Translations under genes and position numbers: made by a program
DNA from: Endomychus coccineus
Taxonomy: Eukaryota > Arthropoda > Insecta > Coleoptera > Endomychidae
Length of the DNA: 64,000 nucleotides
Assembly: GCA_958510875.1 (NCBI GenBank)
Contig: OY294069.1
Coordinates: 178,542,868 to 178,606,867 of the forward strand
Reading direction: 5' to 3'
Notes under the pieces: generated by a model
Told to the model about the DNA's origin: nothing
The model's input: only the letters and a program-made list of their open reading frames with translations
Databases searched by the model: none
Shown here: piece after piece, positions 1-10,962 of the stretch
How the letters are laid out: every line of letters starts with the position of its first letter
Numbering within the stretch: the first letter of the stretch is position 1

Positions 1-115
1 TGGCAGCTTCAAGTAACCGAATGGGAAAATTAACAAGAAAGGATTCTGATCATTGTTTGAGAGCTATATCTCTCTACAAGATATGTGCCAATACAAAAAA
101 AAAACAAATACAAAC

Positions 116-2903
116 CTAAAGCATTGCCCGATCCTCCATTAGCCCACTGTCTCAAGTACTCCACCAAGAAGAACGTATCAAAAATATCCATCCCTCTTGT
201 AGGTTGATCCAATACTACCAGATCCGTATCCAACAATAGGTGACAAGCAACATCAAGACGTCTCCTTTCAGAAATGGTCATCGACGCTACCTTCGTATTC
301 CTCACTTGTTCCAGACCCAGATCTTCAATAAGAACGTTGATCTAAAAGTGGTAAGGGCATCACACAAAAACGTTAAACGACTATGAGATGGAACACTCAC
401 CCTGTCCATGGAATCGATTTTTAAATAACCTAATTTATCCGTGGGTTTCTTGAGATCGTAGTGGAACCTCAAAGTCTGCAATGCGGTCAGTTCTTTACAG
501 AGATGAGGATCATCTTGAACGTAGGCAACACGAGGTCGCAACGTGTTGGGTTTAACGCGTTGGCCGTTGAGAATAATCTCACCGAGAACGGGGCTTAACC
601 TTCCCGAGATCACATCTAACAGGGCAGTGCCTTCCTCTTCCGATGTTGACATTATAGCCAATACTTCACCACCTCGCACTTCGAACGACACGTCGTTTAG
701 TAGAAGATGTTGTTTCGATCTGCAAAATGAATCCGATTTTGGCCATACTCCGATTCCAATTACCTGTGGAATATGTTAGGATGTAGCAACTTGTATTTGA
801 AGTTAATGATTGATTCATTCGAAATTACTCGACGTATGTTCGCCTTACCTGAAGGTGGGGATATAAGAAGACGGTCCCACTGTCTTCTTCTTGACTTAGA
901 TAGTCTGTTCTCATGATGGGGTGGTTCTTTCTCCGTGCGCTCATTGATAAATGACTCTCGTTCTTAGACATTGGCCTGCTCATGTTGCTTAGGATACTGT
1001 AAAATGTTATTGTAAAATGAAATGATATCCCAATTTGCCCAAGGTGGTGAATGTGGGCTTCAGGAAACTACGGCATCGAGTGCAACGAAAAAAAACTAAA
1101 TGAACTAGCTAGAATTGGCTCACCAGTCTCATATATTGACCCAGAACCTCTACTCGGAGTGAGCATCTAATATAAAAGTTACAGGCATTTACTTTGAATT
1201 TTGTATGAAAACAACCGGTATATTCTTTATTTATTGTCATTTAGCCTCATTAAGGAGTCACGTTTAGTATTCACATGTAGTTGTTGTAGAAACGAAAGAT
1301 ACGACATTCTCTCAATTTATTTAAAAAAATAATGATAATACTCTTGGGGCAAAAAGTTTATACCACAATTTATATCCTGACAGAAGAGAGCCCCTACGCT
1401 CAAAACAATAACTAGTATTGACAGTGTCATTCATGTAACTTAGGCGCACAATTAGGCGCATTCTGCTTGATATCAATACCAAAAAGACTATTGGGCCAGA
1501 TGGAATTCCATCTGTCTTTCTCAAAGAATGTGCTCCTGAATTAACACCAGTTTTCTGCAGGTTTCATACATACTTGGTGTGTTTCCTTCCAGCTGAAAGA
1601 CAGCTAGAGTCCAACCAATTCCAAAAATAAGGAAAGGATACCCATCCTAATAATTATAAACATATTGCACTATTATCTGTGATCTCTAAAGTGATGAGGA
1701 AAGCAATCAACACCGACCTCATCAAATATCCAAAGAGCTACAAAATTGTGAATCACCGGCAATATGGCATAAAGCCTAGAATTAGGAGTATAGAAGATGT
1801 GAATGAAAACCCTATTAAAATATTCAAAAACCTCAGAAAATTTGGAAAAAAGATACCGGTTATGTATTCAGAAAAATAGTAAATATTTCGAACATTTATT
1901 GTGATAATTATTTAGGAATGAATTGTTAAATTGTTGTAATATATAGTAGCTTTTCCTTAGGGCCAATAATACATTCTTTGTTAATGTTAATGTAGTAACA
2001 AAATTCTGGAAAATGTAAAACTAGTGGCTAATTTAATACTTAATGAGGCGAATTGACAATAAAACAACATTCGATATATGAGGGCAAGGTGAAAATCCCT
2101 GAAAAATAAAACAGATGGCGCCACAATCGAAAATTCCATGAGACATTCATGATGTACCATCTTTAACTAGAATGCATTAAAATTTTCAGAATGATATGTC
2201 ATTCAGTTCTGTTTTGACTACCATCGAAAGCAAGCAGCCTTGAAGATTTTTGTAAACAGGGAAAAACTGAATTTCGCGTTTTGATTAACATTATTTCTTA
2301 TGTGGAAAAAAATTACTCAAACCAAACCATCGCTTGTAAAGCATTATGGGGACTCTTCACCATCGATTGGAATGATTCACAAGTGATCTGGATTAGAAAG
2401 ACCTTGCAATTCAGATAAAAATTGAGCAATAATGCATTTTCCCGTCAAAAATATTTCAAAACAAAGACATTGGATAGGGTGATACATTTGGTTGGATCAT
2501 CAGGTATAATGGCGGTACGTTTCAGTCTTGAAGATCTTTCAACTAGAAGATACTTTTCTGTAATTTCACTTCAATATACCTTCCGGTTCTAATAAATGTA
2601 TCTATTATATTGCGACTCAAATGGAAGGGATGGAATCAGCACTCACCTATGATCGACCACGTCATGTTGATGCCCGAAATCGGCGACGCTGTTTCTTCTT
2701 GGATCTCGCGGATGTGGCATGTGGTAAGATTTCGAATATTCTGCCGTTAACAAATTGGCTTCAGATATGCTTTTGTTCCGGTTCCATTGTGTGTTGTTTG
2801 TGGGTCGGATGCCTCCTTGCTGCAGTGCGGCCAATGGAACTCCTGGATGATTCGGATGATTTGGATGGTGCGGATGATTTGGATGATTCGGGTGATTCGG
2901 CGG
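116..2903 (-). CDS. ABCG8: ABCG8-like half ABC transporter, N-terminal part (runs off left edge)
   Basis: Four minus-strand exons, 2647-2903, 849-996, 401-763 and 116-341, join with consistent phases (2, 0, 0, 1) and GT-AG borders. The product is the cytosolic N-terminus and nucleotide-binding domain of an ABCG half-transporter, a family whose G5/G8 pair moves sterols across membranes as a heterodimer. The first exon encodes a Pro-Asn-His repeat and then a basic, serine-rich stretch. Exon 401-763 carries the Walker A region and Q-loop (YVQDDP). Exon 116-341 carries the signature region (TISERRR) and Walker B (VVLDQPT). Walker A lacks the GKS/T core (STSEEEGTALLD), the signature lacks GG, and the Walker B glutamate is glutamine. 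The first exon may start at the acceptor at 2903, or reading may begin at ATG 2966. Membrane segments are expected left of position 1. G8 rather than another ABCG is inferred from the head-to-head ABCG5-like partner. Confidence 0.8.
1430..1880 (+). mobile_element. Jockey-like LINE relic (reverse transcriptase, early part)
   Basis: Broken frames read GIPSVFLKECAPELTPVF, ALLSVISKVMRKAINTDLIK and HRQYGIKPR, the N-terminal RT blocks of a Jockey-type non-LTR retrotransposon. It lies in the intron between ABCG8-like exons 996 and 2647. Stops and frame changes show a dead copy. Related pieces recur at 4.5, 5.5, 17, 36, 41 and 45 kb. Confidence 0.75.
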
Positions 2904-4489
2904 CTGAATAACCAAATTGAAACAAACAGTTAGTAATGTTACACCTAAGGCCAGATCAAACATCATGCCATGGCTCTATAATAATTGTTCTCTATGATCT
3001 AATTTATAAAGTTCGAAGTGGACAACCACGACCAACATACAAAAATTACAAGTGGTGGATCAGCGCTGAGATGGGCTTTCAACCCTAGTCACGAGCCGGT
3101 AAAATTAAATTTGGAGTTGACAGATACATTATAGCTTTAGAAATCAAAAGTTTGGAAAGTGGGGTTATAACTTGCGGTGGATATGTCACTTGCTTGGAAG
3201 GAAGAGCATAGAGCGGCTGATTTCACATTGGAACTGCTGGAAGTTGTTGATAATGTCAGTCAAACTGTATATCAGATTTGGTAAATATATGGTCTCGGCA
3301 CTGTTACACCATAATATCCTCCAATTATAAGCTTCACCATTTAAAAGTGGAACCTGAACGAGTCTAGTTCTTATCTTGATATACGAGATTTAGAAAACGC
3401 AGGTGTTGCTTCAATTTTCTTGTGTCAAATTTAAATGCATTTCATTAAATAATTCAGTTAAGAAACCACCAGGTGTGAACTTATTCAGATTGATTTCCTG
3501 CTATAAGTCGGAATGGAATCATTGGAATCAGTTCTTTCATGGTGCTGCGTTTTATAAACTTAATCATAGATTTTGTGTTCATTATTATTATAATGTAGAA
3601 CTAAGATTAATTTTAATAACATAGACTGCGGTAATATGGTTAATGAATCTGTTTTAATTCTCGAGTATATACTAGAAATGTGTAGTTTCATAATAAAACA
3701 GATAAAAATTACCGTTATTGCATAATATATTCGATATTATTTTAATTACTCCGGGATTTTAGATACGATACTAATATTTCAACTTCCGACAAAGTGCTGC
3801 TTAGGTGTTCGAAGAAAATAATGCAATTTTACTGATAATAAAATTCATTACTTTTTTATCCAGTTTTGTCATTAAAATTTAGAAATGTCAATGGTGTTAA
3901 ATTAATAGTGTTTGATAATTAATGAGCCAAAAAACTAAATTAATCGTTTTCCTAATAAAATAAGTTTGTTTGAACTTTAAGGAAATGTGAAATTTGCATT
4001 AATCAATATGCATACAGGTGTACTATATTTTAATAAACACGTAGCAATTAGATCGCTCAGACCATGTGGTCAATTTCTTGGGCCTATTAGGAATGAACAT
4101 AACCCCTTGGTAAATGTTGTAACTAATGTTTATTATCGTTTTCATTCACGTAAGTAGCTCAAAATTGCCATACTTTTTCGGCATACCATCAAATATAAGC
4201 TTTGGGTGCAACCGATAATTCGCATCTGAACATTCGACGCCTGTATAGACCAGGAGAAAAATGGTTATGTTTCAAAGATTGTACTGAAAGAAAATTCCAG
4301 CAATTGTTTCCTGCATGTAAATTAAAATATTGGAAGAACTTCAATTTGAATGCTATCAGAATAAAGTATACTTTGACTTTTTTGAAGAGCGATCGGAAAA
4401 ACATGGGATCTGAATCTGGAAAATCCAAATCCGAGTCTCCGAAGATAACACTATGGTTCTGGGTCATCAGATCATTGATCTAGATTACT

Positions 4490-4900
4490 CCATGTAGTGG
4501 TTAATCGAGTCTTCTATGATACAATAGGAACTATCAACGCTGGCGTTCCACAAGGATTGTCTAGGTGTTGTCGAAAGTGACCTTCAGTCTCGTCCACAGT
4601 TTTGCGGATGATGTAACGCTCCCCTCCAGATCCCCTATCCCTATATCAACCAATCTTCTCCAGGAAGGCGGATCCCACAATCCTCAATACGATGTTGTCA
4701 GGTACAACTGTTCCTAAGAAGTCCTCAATATTCACGCTCGGTTTCAGCACCAACAACACCCTCTTATGCGATGTCCGTCATGAAAACAGGTTCACAGTAT
4801 CTTGGTCTTATATTCCGTGATAGAAACTACTTTTCAAGCCAGTAGCTGCTCATAATCTACAAAGCACAGACTCGACCAGTCCTGGAGTATTGTTAAGCCA
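4490..4900 (+). mobile_element. Jockey-like LINE relic (RT middle)
   Basis: Across frames it reads the pieces NAGVPQG, FADD and RPVLEY, the catalytic part of the same LINE family as 1430-1880, with internal deletions. The copy is interrupted at about 4900 by some 560 bases of other sequence; its 3' end seems to resume at 5470. Confidence 0.65.
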
Positions 4901-5469
4901 GCCAAGTGCTCGCACTATTTTTGTTTTATAAATTTCAGTTGGCTTAAAATTAGGTTTATCTGAATTTACACTTACTGCGGCACCGCTACGAGAATCTTGT
5001 TCTGTTATTTTTTCCCCAGGAAAAGTGCAATATGCAAATTTTCCACAAGGCCAGCTAATATTCATTGTTTTCGTAGTAAACCGTACGTACGACACGATAC
5101 GCGGAAAGAACTTACATGAGCATTCACTAGGAAGCCATTTTACAACGCACTTTATTCTGAAACTTTTATACACGCTCATTTACAGGCTAACACATTTTCC
5201 TATCTTAAAAAGACGCCTAAGGAACAGGTGCACCATATAATTTTCCAGAAAAATTAGATAATATTTTGTCCATTTGTATTATTTTTCACCTGTCGCACTC
5301 AATACTGGCGATTCTCCATTACCACTAAAAGAGTACTGTCGTAAGCTTCCTGATGATGACGTCACTCATACGTTTGTACTAAACGTTCAGGTCTCGTATC
5401 TAGATGATCTTGGTTCAGCTCCCAAACATACCCTATTCTATTCAGAAGAGATCTATTTGTCTGATCATT
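4901..5469. other. Unassigned insertion between two LINE pieces
   Basis: This stretch separates two consecutive parts of one Jockey-like relic, so it is probably a later insertion. It has a minus-strand open frame (4850-5179, 109 codons) with no recognisable domain. I see no terminal inverted repeats or clear target duplication. Confidence 0.35.
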
Positions 5470-5700
5470 GAAACAAATTCATCGTAGAAAGGTGGACGAT
5501 CTCTACCTTTTCTGTAGATATTTCCATGGTTGGTGTTCATCGGAAGTTGTGTCTGTTATTTCATCACAAGATTTTCCAGGTAGACACCCCTTCATTGTCA
5601 AGTTCCTACCAGACTTTATTTTTCTATCGAATGGCTAAGTTTAGAACTCTTCGCCTAGTAAGGTCTTTCTTGATGCCTATAACCTCGTGAAATGCACGAA
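5470..5700 (+). mobile_element. Jockey-like LINE relic (3' end)
   Basis: Sequence resembling the 3' coding end of the family also seen at 45385-45660 (plus) and reversed at 17060-17340 and 40935-41280: a block encoding a PFL-IFPWL-like stretch and a final LPSEVFP-MPITS-like stretch. Frames are broken. Confidence 0.55.
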
Positions 5701-7590
5701 TAACACTCTCATATTTAATTATACCTAAAATCCATTGATTCATGAGTAATCGAAGTCTGCTAAGGTATTAGATTACACATAATCATAAACATATAATTGT
5801 TGTCACATATTGAAGCAGATAAAACACTTATGTTGGTTCAAGGTAGCTGAATACGCACATTCTACCTGTCGACATGATGTGCTGTTGTACATTTGTACAT
5901 CATTGAAGTTACTAGTATTTACGTCAGTAATGTGACAACTAATTATTACATTCCTAGTTCTTGTTATTTAGTGTATAACGAGAGTTATTAAAGATGTCGT
6001 TGAAAACCTCCGTATAAAACCTAACCCTAGATTTTCAACGAATCTGAAAGGCGATCCTGCTAGTCTTTTTTTTTGGAAAGTAAGCGAAGGATGGTATCAA
6101 ACCAATGGAAAATATTTACAGGGAACAACAAGAGAGTGTAATGAGTATATTTACTATGTATATTTAATAATTGGATGCATTTAGGAATTTAAACAAATTT
6201 GTACATGAGTAATACAAATTCATCAGAGGAAGTCATAATTGCTCAAGCCTGTTTTCACCGGTTAGCATGTTTTTCCTTGCTCAAATCATCAAAACAGTCA
6301 TATATTGTTCTCCCCACATCGTTTTTCCAAGGTAACTCATATGAACAAAAGTAACAGCTTGAATCTGTATCTACAAAATTATGTATATTGGTAATGAATA
6401 TAGTAATGATGACAACATAACTTTCGATTCATTTGCAAATGAAGTCATAGGTTATGGATACAATTATTATTGTTCAAATACAATCTTATATAATATGTAC
6501 TGGACAAGTTTTGCGGAATTCGCATGTAATTTAACAAAATTAAGGACACCAGTAGCAATATTATTACAAATGACATCGTGAGATCAGACTATTGCATATT
6601 TGCAATACGAATCATTCATTGCAATTATTGCATTAACACTAAAGTTAAATACCAAGAGAACGAAACGGTCTCACGGTCATAAAGTGGATGACACAATACA
6701 CAATGAGGTCATTTTTTCCAATTTATGTATAATAGAACTAAGAAATTATTCGATAAATAAGTACTAAAAGTCTCATGAATTTGTATCTTTATGTGTTTTA
6801 AATCTAACAGAAACTGCAGAAAACTTTGGATCGGCGGTGTGTGAATATTATATTATAAGAAAATGTTAAGTATATATGAACGATTATTAAGTTACTTAAT
6901 ATGCCATTCTATTGTTATATTTCTGCAGCGATTAACTTACTCTAGCATTTACCCCTTCATATTCAAATCTGCAATCTATCAGGTGGCAATGATTCAAAAA
7001 ACTATCATCAAGAATAAACGCTACCCCTCCTATCGCCTTTTCTCGGACATTTGGTTACTCACAGTGAGACAATTGTACATCTATCAGAGTTTGTTGCTTA
7101 TAATGAGCTCAAATAGAAACTGATAATACCCGAAAAAAGGCGAATCACAATCTACAAATTTCTAGATGTCGACTCAATCTTGAACTAAAATTTGTTAATT
7201 TCATCGGCCCTAAATTCTTCAACTTGCTACCAGATAAGTTAAAGACCATTTCCAACATAGTTAGTTGGAAAAAAGAACATTCCATCTGATTATGATCTAT
7301 TGAAGGGTGAATCTAATTAATAAAATAAATATTAATTCTTATGTATCTTTCCACCCACTCATTCACTACGTGAATGACTTTATCTCTACCTTAAAATTCT
7401 CACAAACACACATACTACTATTGGTGAATATTCACAAAACAAGCATTGCTAGGTGAAACCTTCCTGATTATGTGAATTTAAATTCTGCCTTTTTTTTTAA
7501 ATTATAGGTTTTTATAACATTCGTAATTATATTATAACAAAAATTTAAGGATCATTCATTTGAACTTACGATCCCTTTTGTTTATTCATA
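5701..7590. other. AT-rich intergenic stretch, nothing recognised
   Basis: Only short open frames occur (6381-6581 and 6863-7123), with no domain, no splice chain and ordinary AT-rich codon use. I see no inverted termini. Confidence 0.5.
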
Positions 7591-7597
7591 CTTCTTG

Positions 7598-7645
7598 TAT
7601 TGTTCTGATGATGACACGCTAGTTGTCGAAACTATAGTAACAATA
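7598..7645 (+). ncRNA. Hammerhead-ribozyme-like motif (solitary)
   Basis: Core box CTGATGA at 7605-7611, a stem II closed by GACA/TGTC, box GAAA, then the palindrome ACTATAGT as a loopless stem III, followed by GTA. Flanking TATTGTT (7598-7604) is complementary to AACAATA just after GTA, giving stem I. As in Penelope-associated hammerheads, stem III is a short palindrome and one extra base precedes stem II. Self-cleavage is untested, and no element body was recognised nearby. Confidence 0.5.
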
Positions 7646-8318
7646 GCGTTGTTTAATATAGGTGATAAGAACAAAGTACAAGTGTTTTATTCTATCAGCT
7701 AGAGTAAAATTTCATTTGCTTTCAGTATCACAAAACGAAAACGGTATTCATGAATTTATTGAGACAATTATTATATATTACTTTCGGATATCTTATAGAT
7801 CAGTTCAAGATCCTAAATTCCAAGCAATCAGTGCGGAAAAAGAGAATCTTTACAATATTAACTACCAATTTCGGTTCGTACAAGTAGCCCCGCCCAATTA
7901 AATATTATACGCACTAACCGATTTCAACCTTTCGAGCTGCAGTAATTGGTGTTTAATGAGGCAGATAATAAAGCCGTTAATAAGCCACGAGAAATAGTTA
8001 CAATAAAAAATGAAAGCCCTACCCCAGGATGATAGGATGGATGAACATTCTGCATACGGAAGTCTGGATCTGATCTGTATTTCCTGTTTTGTTTGTATTG
8101 ATTTGTTGTCTCATTATCTGAACTATCATATCCTGAACTGCCTTCCCTCGGGCCTCTGATGGTTGACTTTGGTCCCCTGAAAAGTTATAAATTCTAAAGG
8201 CGATCGAAATCAAACATTAGCATAAGTTAACTAGCTATACAAAATGTTGAAAAATCAGCCAAAGCCTACTGACACGATACTAGCGAATCGAACCAAAATA
8301 TATTGTTACCCAGTTTCA

Positions 8319-8520
8319 TTAGAATCGATGAAGTTTACCAAAATCGATATTTTTCCATACTTTATTTATTACCCTTACGAAAATTTGCAAAAATAAAATA
8401 AAACAAAAAGTGGGGATAGTAGCTAAAATTCGTTCAAGAGGACCTCAGAAGGAGGGCAATACAAACTATAAGTACATAATCCCGATGAAGTCGACCAAGA
8501 TCGAAATTTTTCCATACTGT
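8319..8520 (+). repeat. Two diverged direct repeats about 160 bp apart
   Basis: CGATGAAGT, then ACCAA, ATCGA and TTTTTCCATACT, recur near 8324 and 8486 with the same spacing. Probably the remains of a tandem repeat; no other features seen around it. Confidence 0.4.
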
Positions 8521-9526
8521 TGTACCGTTGATAAATGATTAAATATTTCAAAAGGTCTCAAACACAGTTGCCGTATCTCTAAATACTCTAATATTCATAA
8601 CGAAATACAGTTTCTTGTTGAATGAATTAAAGAATAGTTAGCCGGGGTCTATGTTCCTTAAATCGATTGAAACGATGGGTAATGTCATGGTTGCTTGGGT
8701 TTTACCTTGTGTGCGGTCTTGTGGAAGCATTCCTTACGAAATGTTGTGGTGTCGTTGAACGGTTCGATCCATTGTGGTTTGGCGGGAAGACTCTAGGCAA
8801 GCCAAATTTCAAATACGTGTACATGTTCGAACCTAGAGCTGACCTAGAACATGTAAATATATAAATACAATGACCGTGAATGGATTGGTTTCATTGATTT
8901 CAATTTTCACACGAGAACATTCAGTTTTCCATGAATCGATGATAACGATAATGCATATTGACTCGTCGTGAAGGAAATCCAGAGTCAACATGCATATAGC
9001 AAATTACTTGGACTAGTTTTCTGAATATAGAGCTCGATATTTGCTACTTCCGGTCATACTAGAAGCGGACCCAACTTCGTTATTCTAAATGGAACGTCCT
9101 ATATAGGGTGATGGGCGAGAAGTATTCGTTAAAAGTTTGACTTTCCTAGCAGAATTGAGATTAAAAAATTTAGACCAGCCGATACAGACATATCAACTAC
9201 CTAATCTGAATATTTTGAATCATGTTGTATACTCCCGGTAATACCGGAAGTACCTAGTAAATAGAATGCTCAAATTTTCATTACAAATTTAGATTGTACT
9301 TGTAATTCAAAATTAGATAGATAAATAGTTTATTTGACTATATCATATATATGCATATTCATAGCTGGTTATATCACAAAGGTAAAAAGGCACAAATACA
9401 TGAATACTGGATCACTGTTTTAAAAAGAACACCTGGAATATTTTCGTGGTATTCATCAATAGAATTCAAACTATTATTTATAATCTAGGTCTGGGTCCAC
9501 TTTATTTACAAGGATTTTTATGATTT

Positions 9527-9790
9527 TTGTATAAAAATATAGTTGTGCACTTTAACATTGAAAACCCTTCAATTTATTCATTTTGTAAACCCTCAGATTT
9601 CATCTTTCCAGAATCGAAAGTGAATATCCTTCTGAAACCAGGGTTGACTGATTGTTCGATTGATTTGTTTCTTGCCAATCAGGCAAAAGCACAACTGGGC
9701 TGTATCCTAGTTCTTAATAAATATGACAATGAATACTATTCAATTCTAGGCTATAACAACATGAATGAAAATGAAAGTAATATTGAGTAA
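9527..9790 (+). other. Unidentified open frame, 87 codons
   Basis: The product starts MYKNIVVHFNIENPSIYSFC and contains KVNILLKPGLTDCSIDLFL. I do not recognise the family. There is no promoter, splice partner or mobile-element end that I can link to it. It may be an orphan exon, a transposon remnant or chance. Confidence 0.2.
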
Positions 9791-10489
9791 TTACTCAATA
9801 TATGAATAGTGTTCCTGTAATTCAATAAATCATCTAGTTAGCGTTCGAATTGAACCAAGAACTGAGTCATGAAAGTGTAACATTCGAAAAGTGAAGATAC
9901 AAAAGAATTGCCAAGCCATGATTCATTACCTTTTTTTAATGATAGCTACACCTATTGACCGGCTTAATTATATATTCGTTCTGTTAGAATAATTAGATTA
10001 ATTCCGTTCCGTTTCGACGTATATTCTTATTATTTCATCAAAATAGCTGTAATTGATCCATCCTAGGAATATCGAAAATGATCTACCGAGCGGTAAACTT
10101 ACTTGGGACCGTATCGAGGATGAGATAAGATGGATTGAACTGTCGTATCCCTGAGCTGGAAGTTGCCATAAGGGAGGGGGCTTTTGTCCGTAGATCCAAG
10201 AGCACTGTCAGTGAAATCCGAGTTGAGATTTTGCCTGAAATTAGAATTATATTTAACTCAGACTCGGATCAAATGCTTTGGAGATATCCAATGCTTCAGC
10301 TATACCAATGGAAGCTCACCTTATATGGACATTTTGCTTAGAATTAAACCTTTTTAAATGGAATGAAATACTGTATAATTGTAATATTTACTTTTAAATG
10401 TAATTCTGATAATCAGTATTGAACGTTGTTTCATCTTTGATTCACACAAGGCATCTTCAATAACTCAATCAATCAAAACGGTGGCGGAC

Positions 10490-10960
10490 AAGTTCAGATT
10501 GCTTGATTGGGTTCATTGTGCGCCTCTCAACTCAGCAGGTCTAAGCCAGCGTCGAAGGTACAATTTCTGCCTGTACTGATGTCTCCTATGGCCTTAGGCC
10601 ACGTGTATGCGCTGCCGAGTTAGTGTAGCCTAATAGAATCCAGTACTGGACATTCCACTTAGATATAAAATGCATTTTCGTCTGCCTCTTTGCATCTACT
10701 ACAACTTGGGTCATCAATAATGCTCATCAAGTGTATTAAGTGTATCCTGTTACCAGATATATGCTTTTTCTGCTCATAGAAAGTAGGGTGTTTGATGTTC
10801 GCCTGCTCTCTGAGGGCCTGAGGCCCGGTGGTTGATAAGATTCCGATCGATGGATCAAGGCCAGGAGTACCCTGGGAACCCCGTTTGGCTTATTCATGGG
10901 CCATTTCGTTCACTATCACGCCAGTGTGGGCGGGTACTCATAAACCAACTATTGAAAATA
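10490..10960 (-). mobile_element. RNase H-bearing LINE relic (3' coding end)
   Basis: Minus-strand frames read VPAHTGV-NEMAHE-AKRGS, the last RNase H block of an R1/I/Loa-type LINE, then DPSCSRCKEADENAF and ECPVLDSIR, the usual C-terminal Cys/His motif, and LGSAYTWPKAIGDIS. Stops interrupt it. It abuts the Tc1/mariner-type element at 10963, which therefore inserted into this relic. A cousin is at 24430-24740. Confidence 0.65.
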
Positions 10961-10962
10961 TA

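Noticed and set aside
2621..2911. Plus-strand frame with acidic DDLDD repeats
   Set aside because: It is the antisense shadow of the Pro-Asn-His repeat exon of the ABCG8-like gene, which has matching splice phases.
4189..4483. Overlapping ~92-codon frames on both strands
   Set aside because: No recognised domain, no splice or promoter support, and both strands are equally open, as chance would give.
9048..9255. Small inverted-repeat element with CTACTTCCGGT / ACCGGAAGTA ends
   Set aside because: The inverted stretch is only about 11 bases and no target duplication is visible, so it could be chance.
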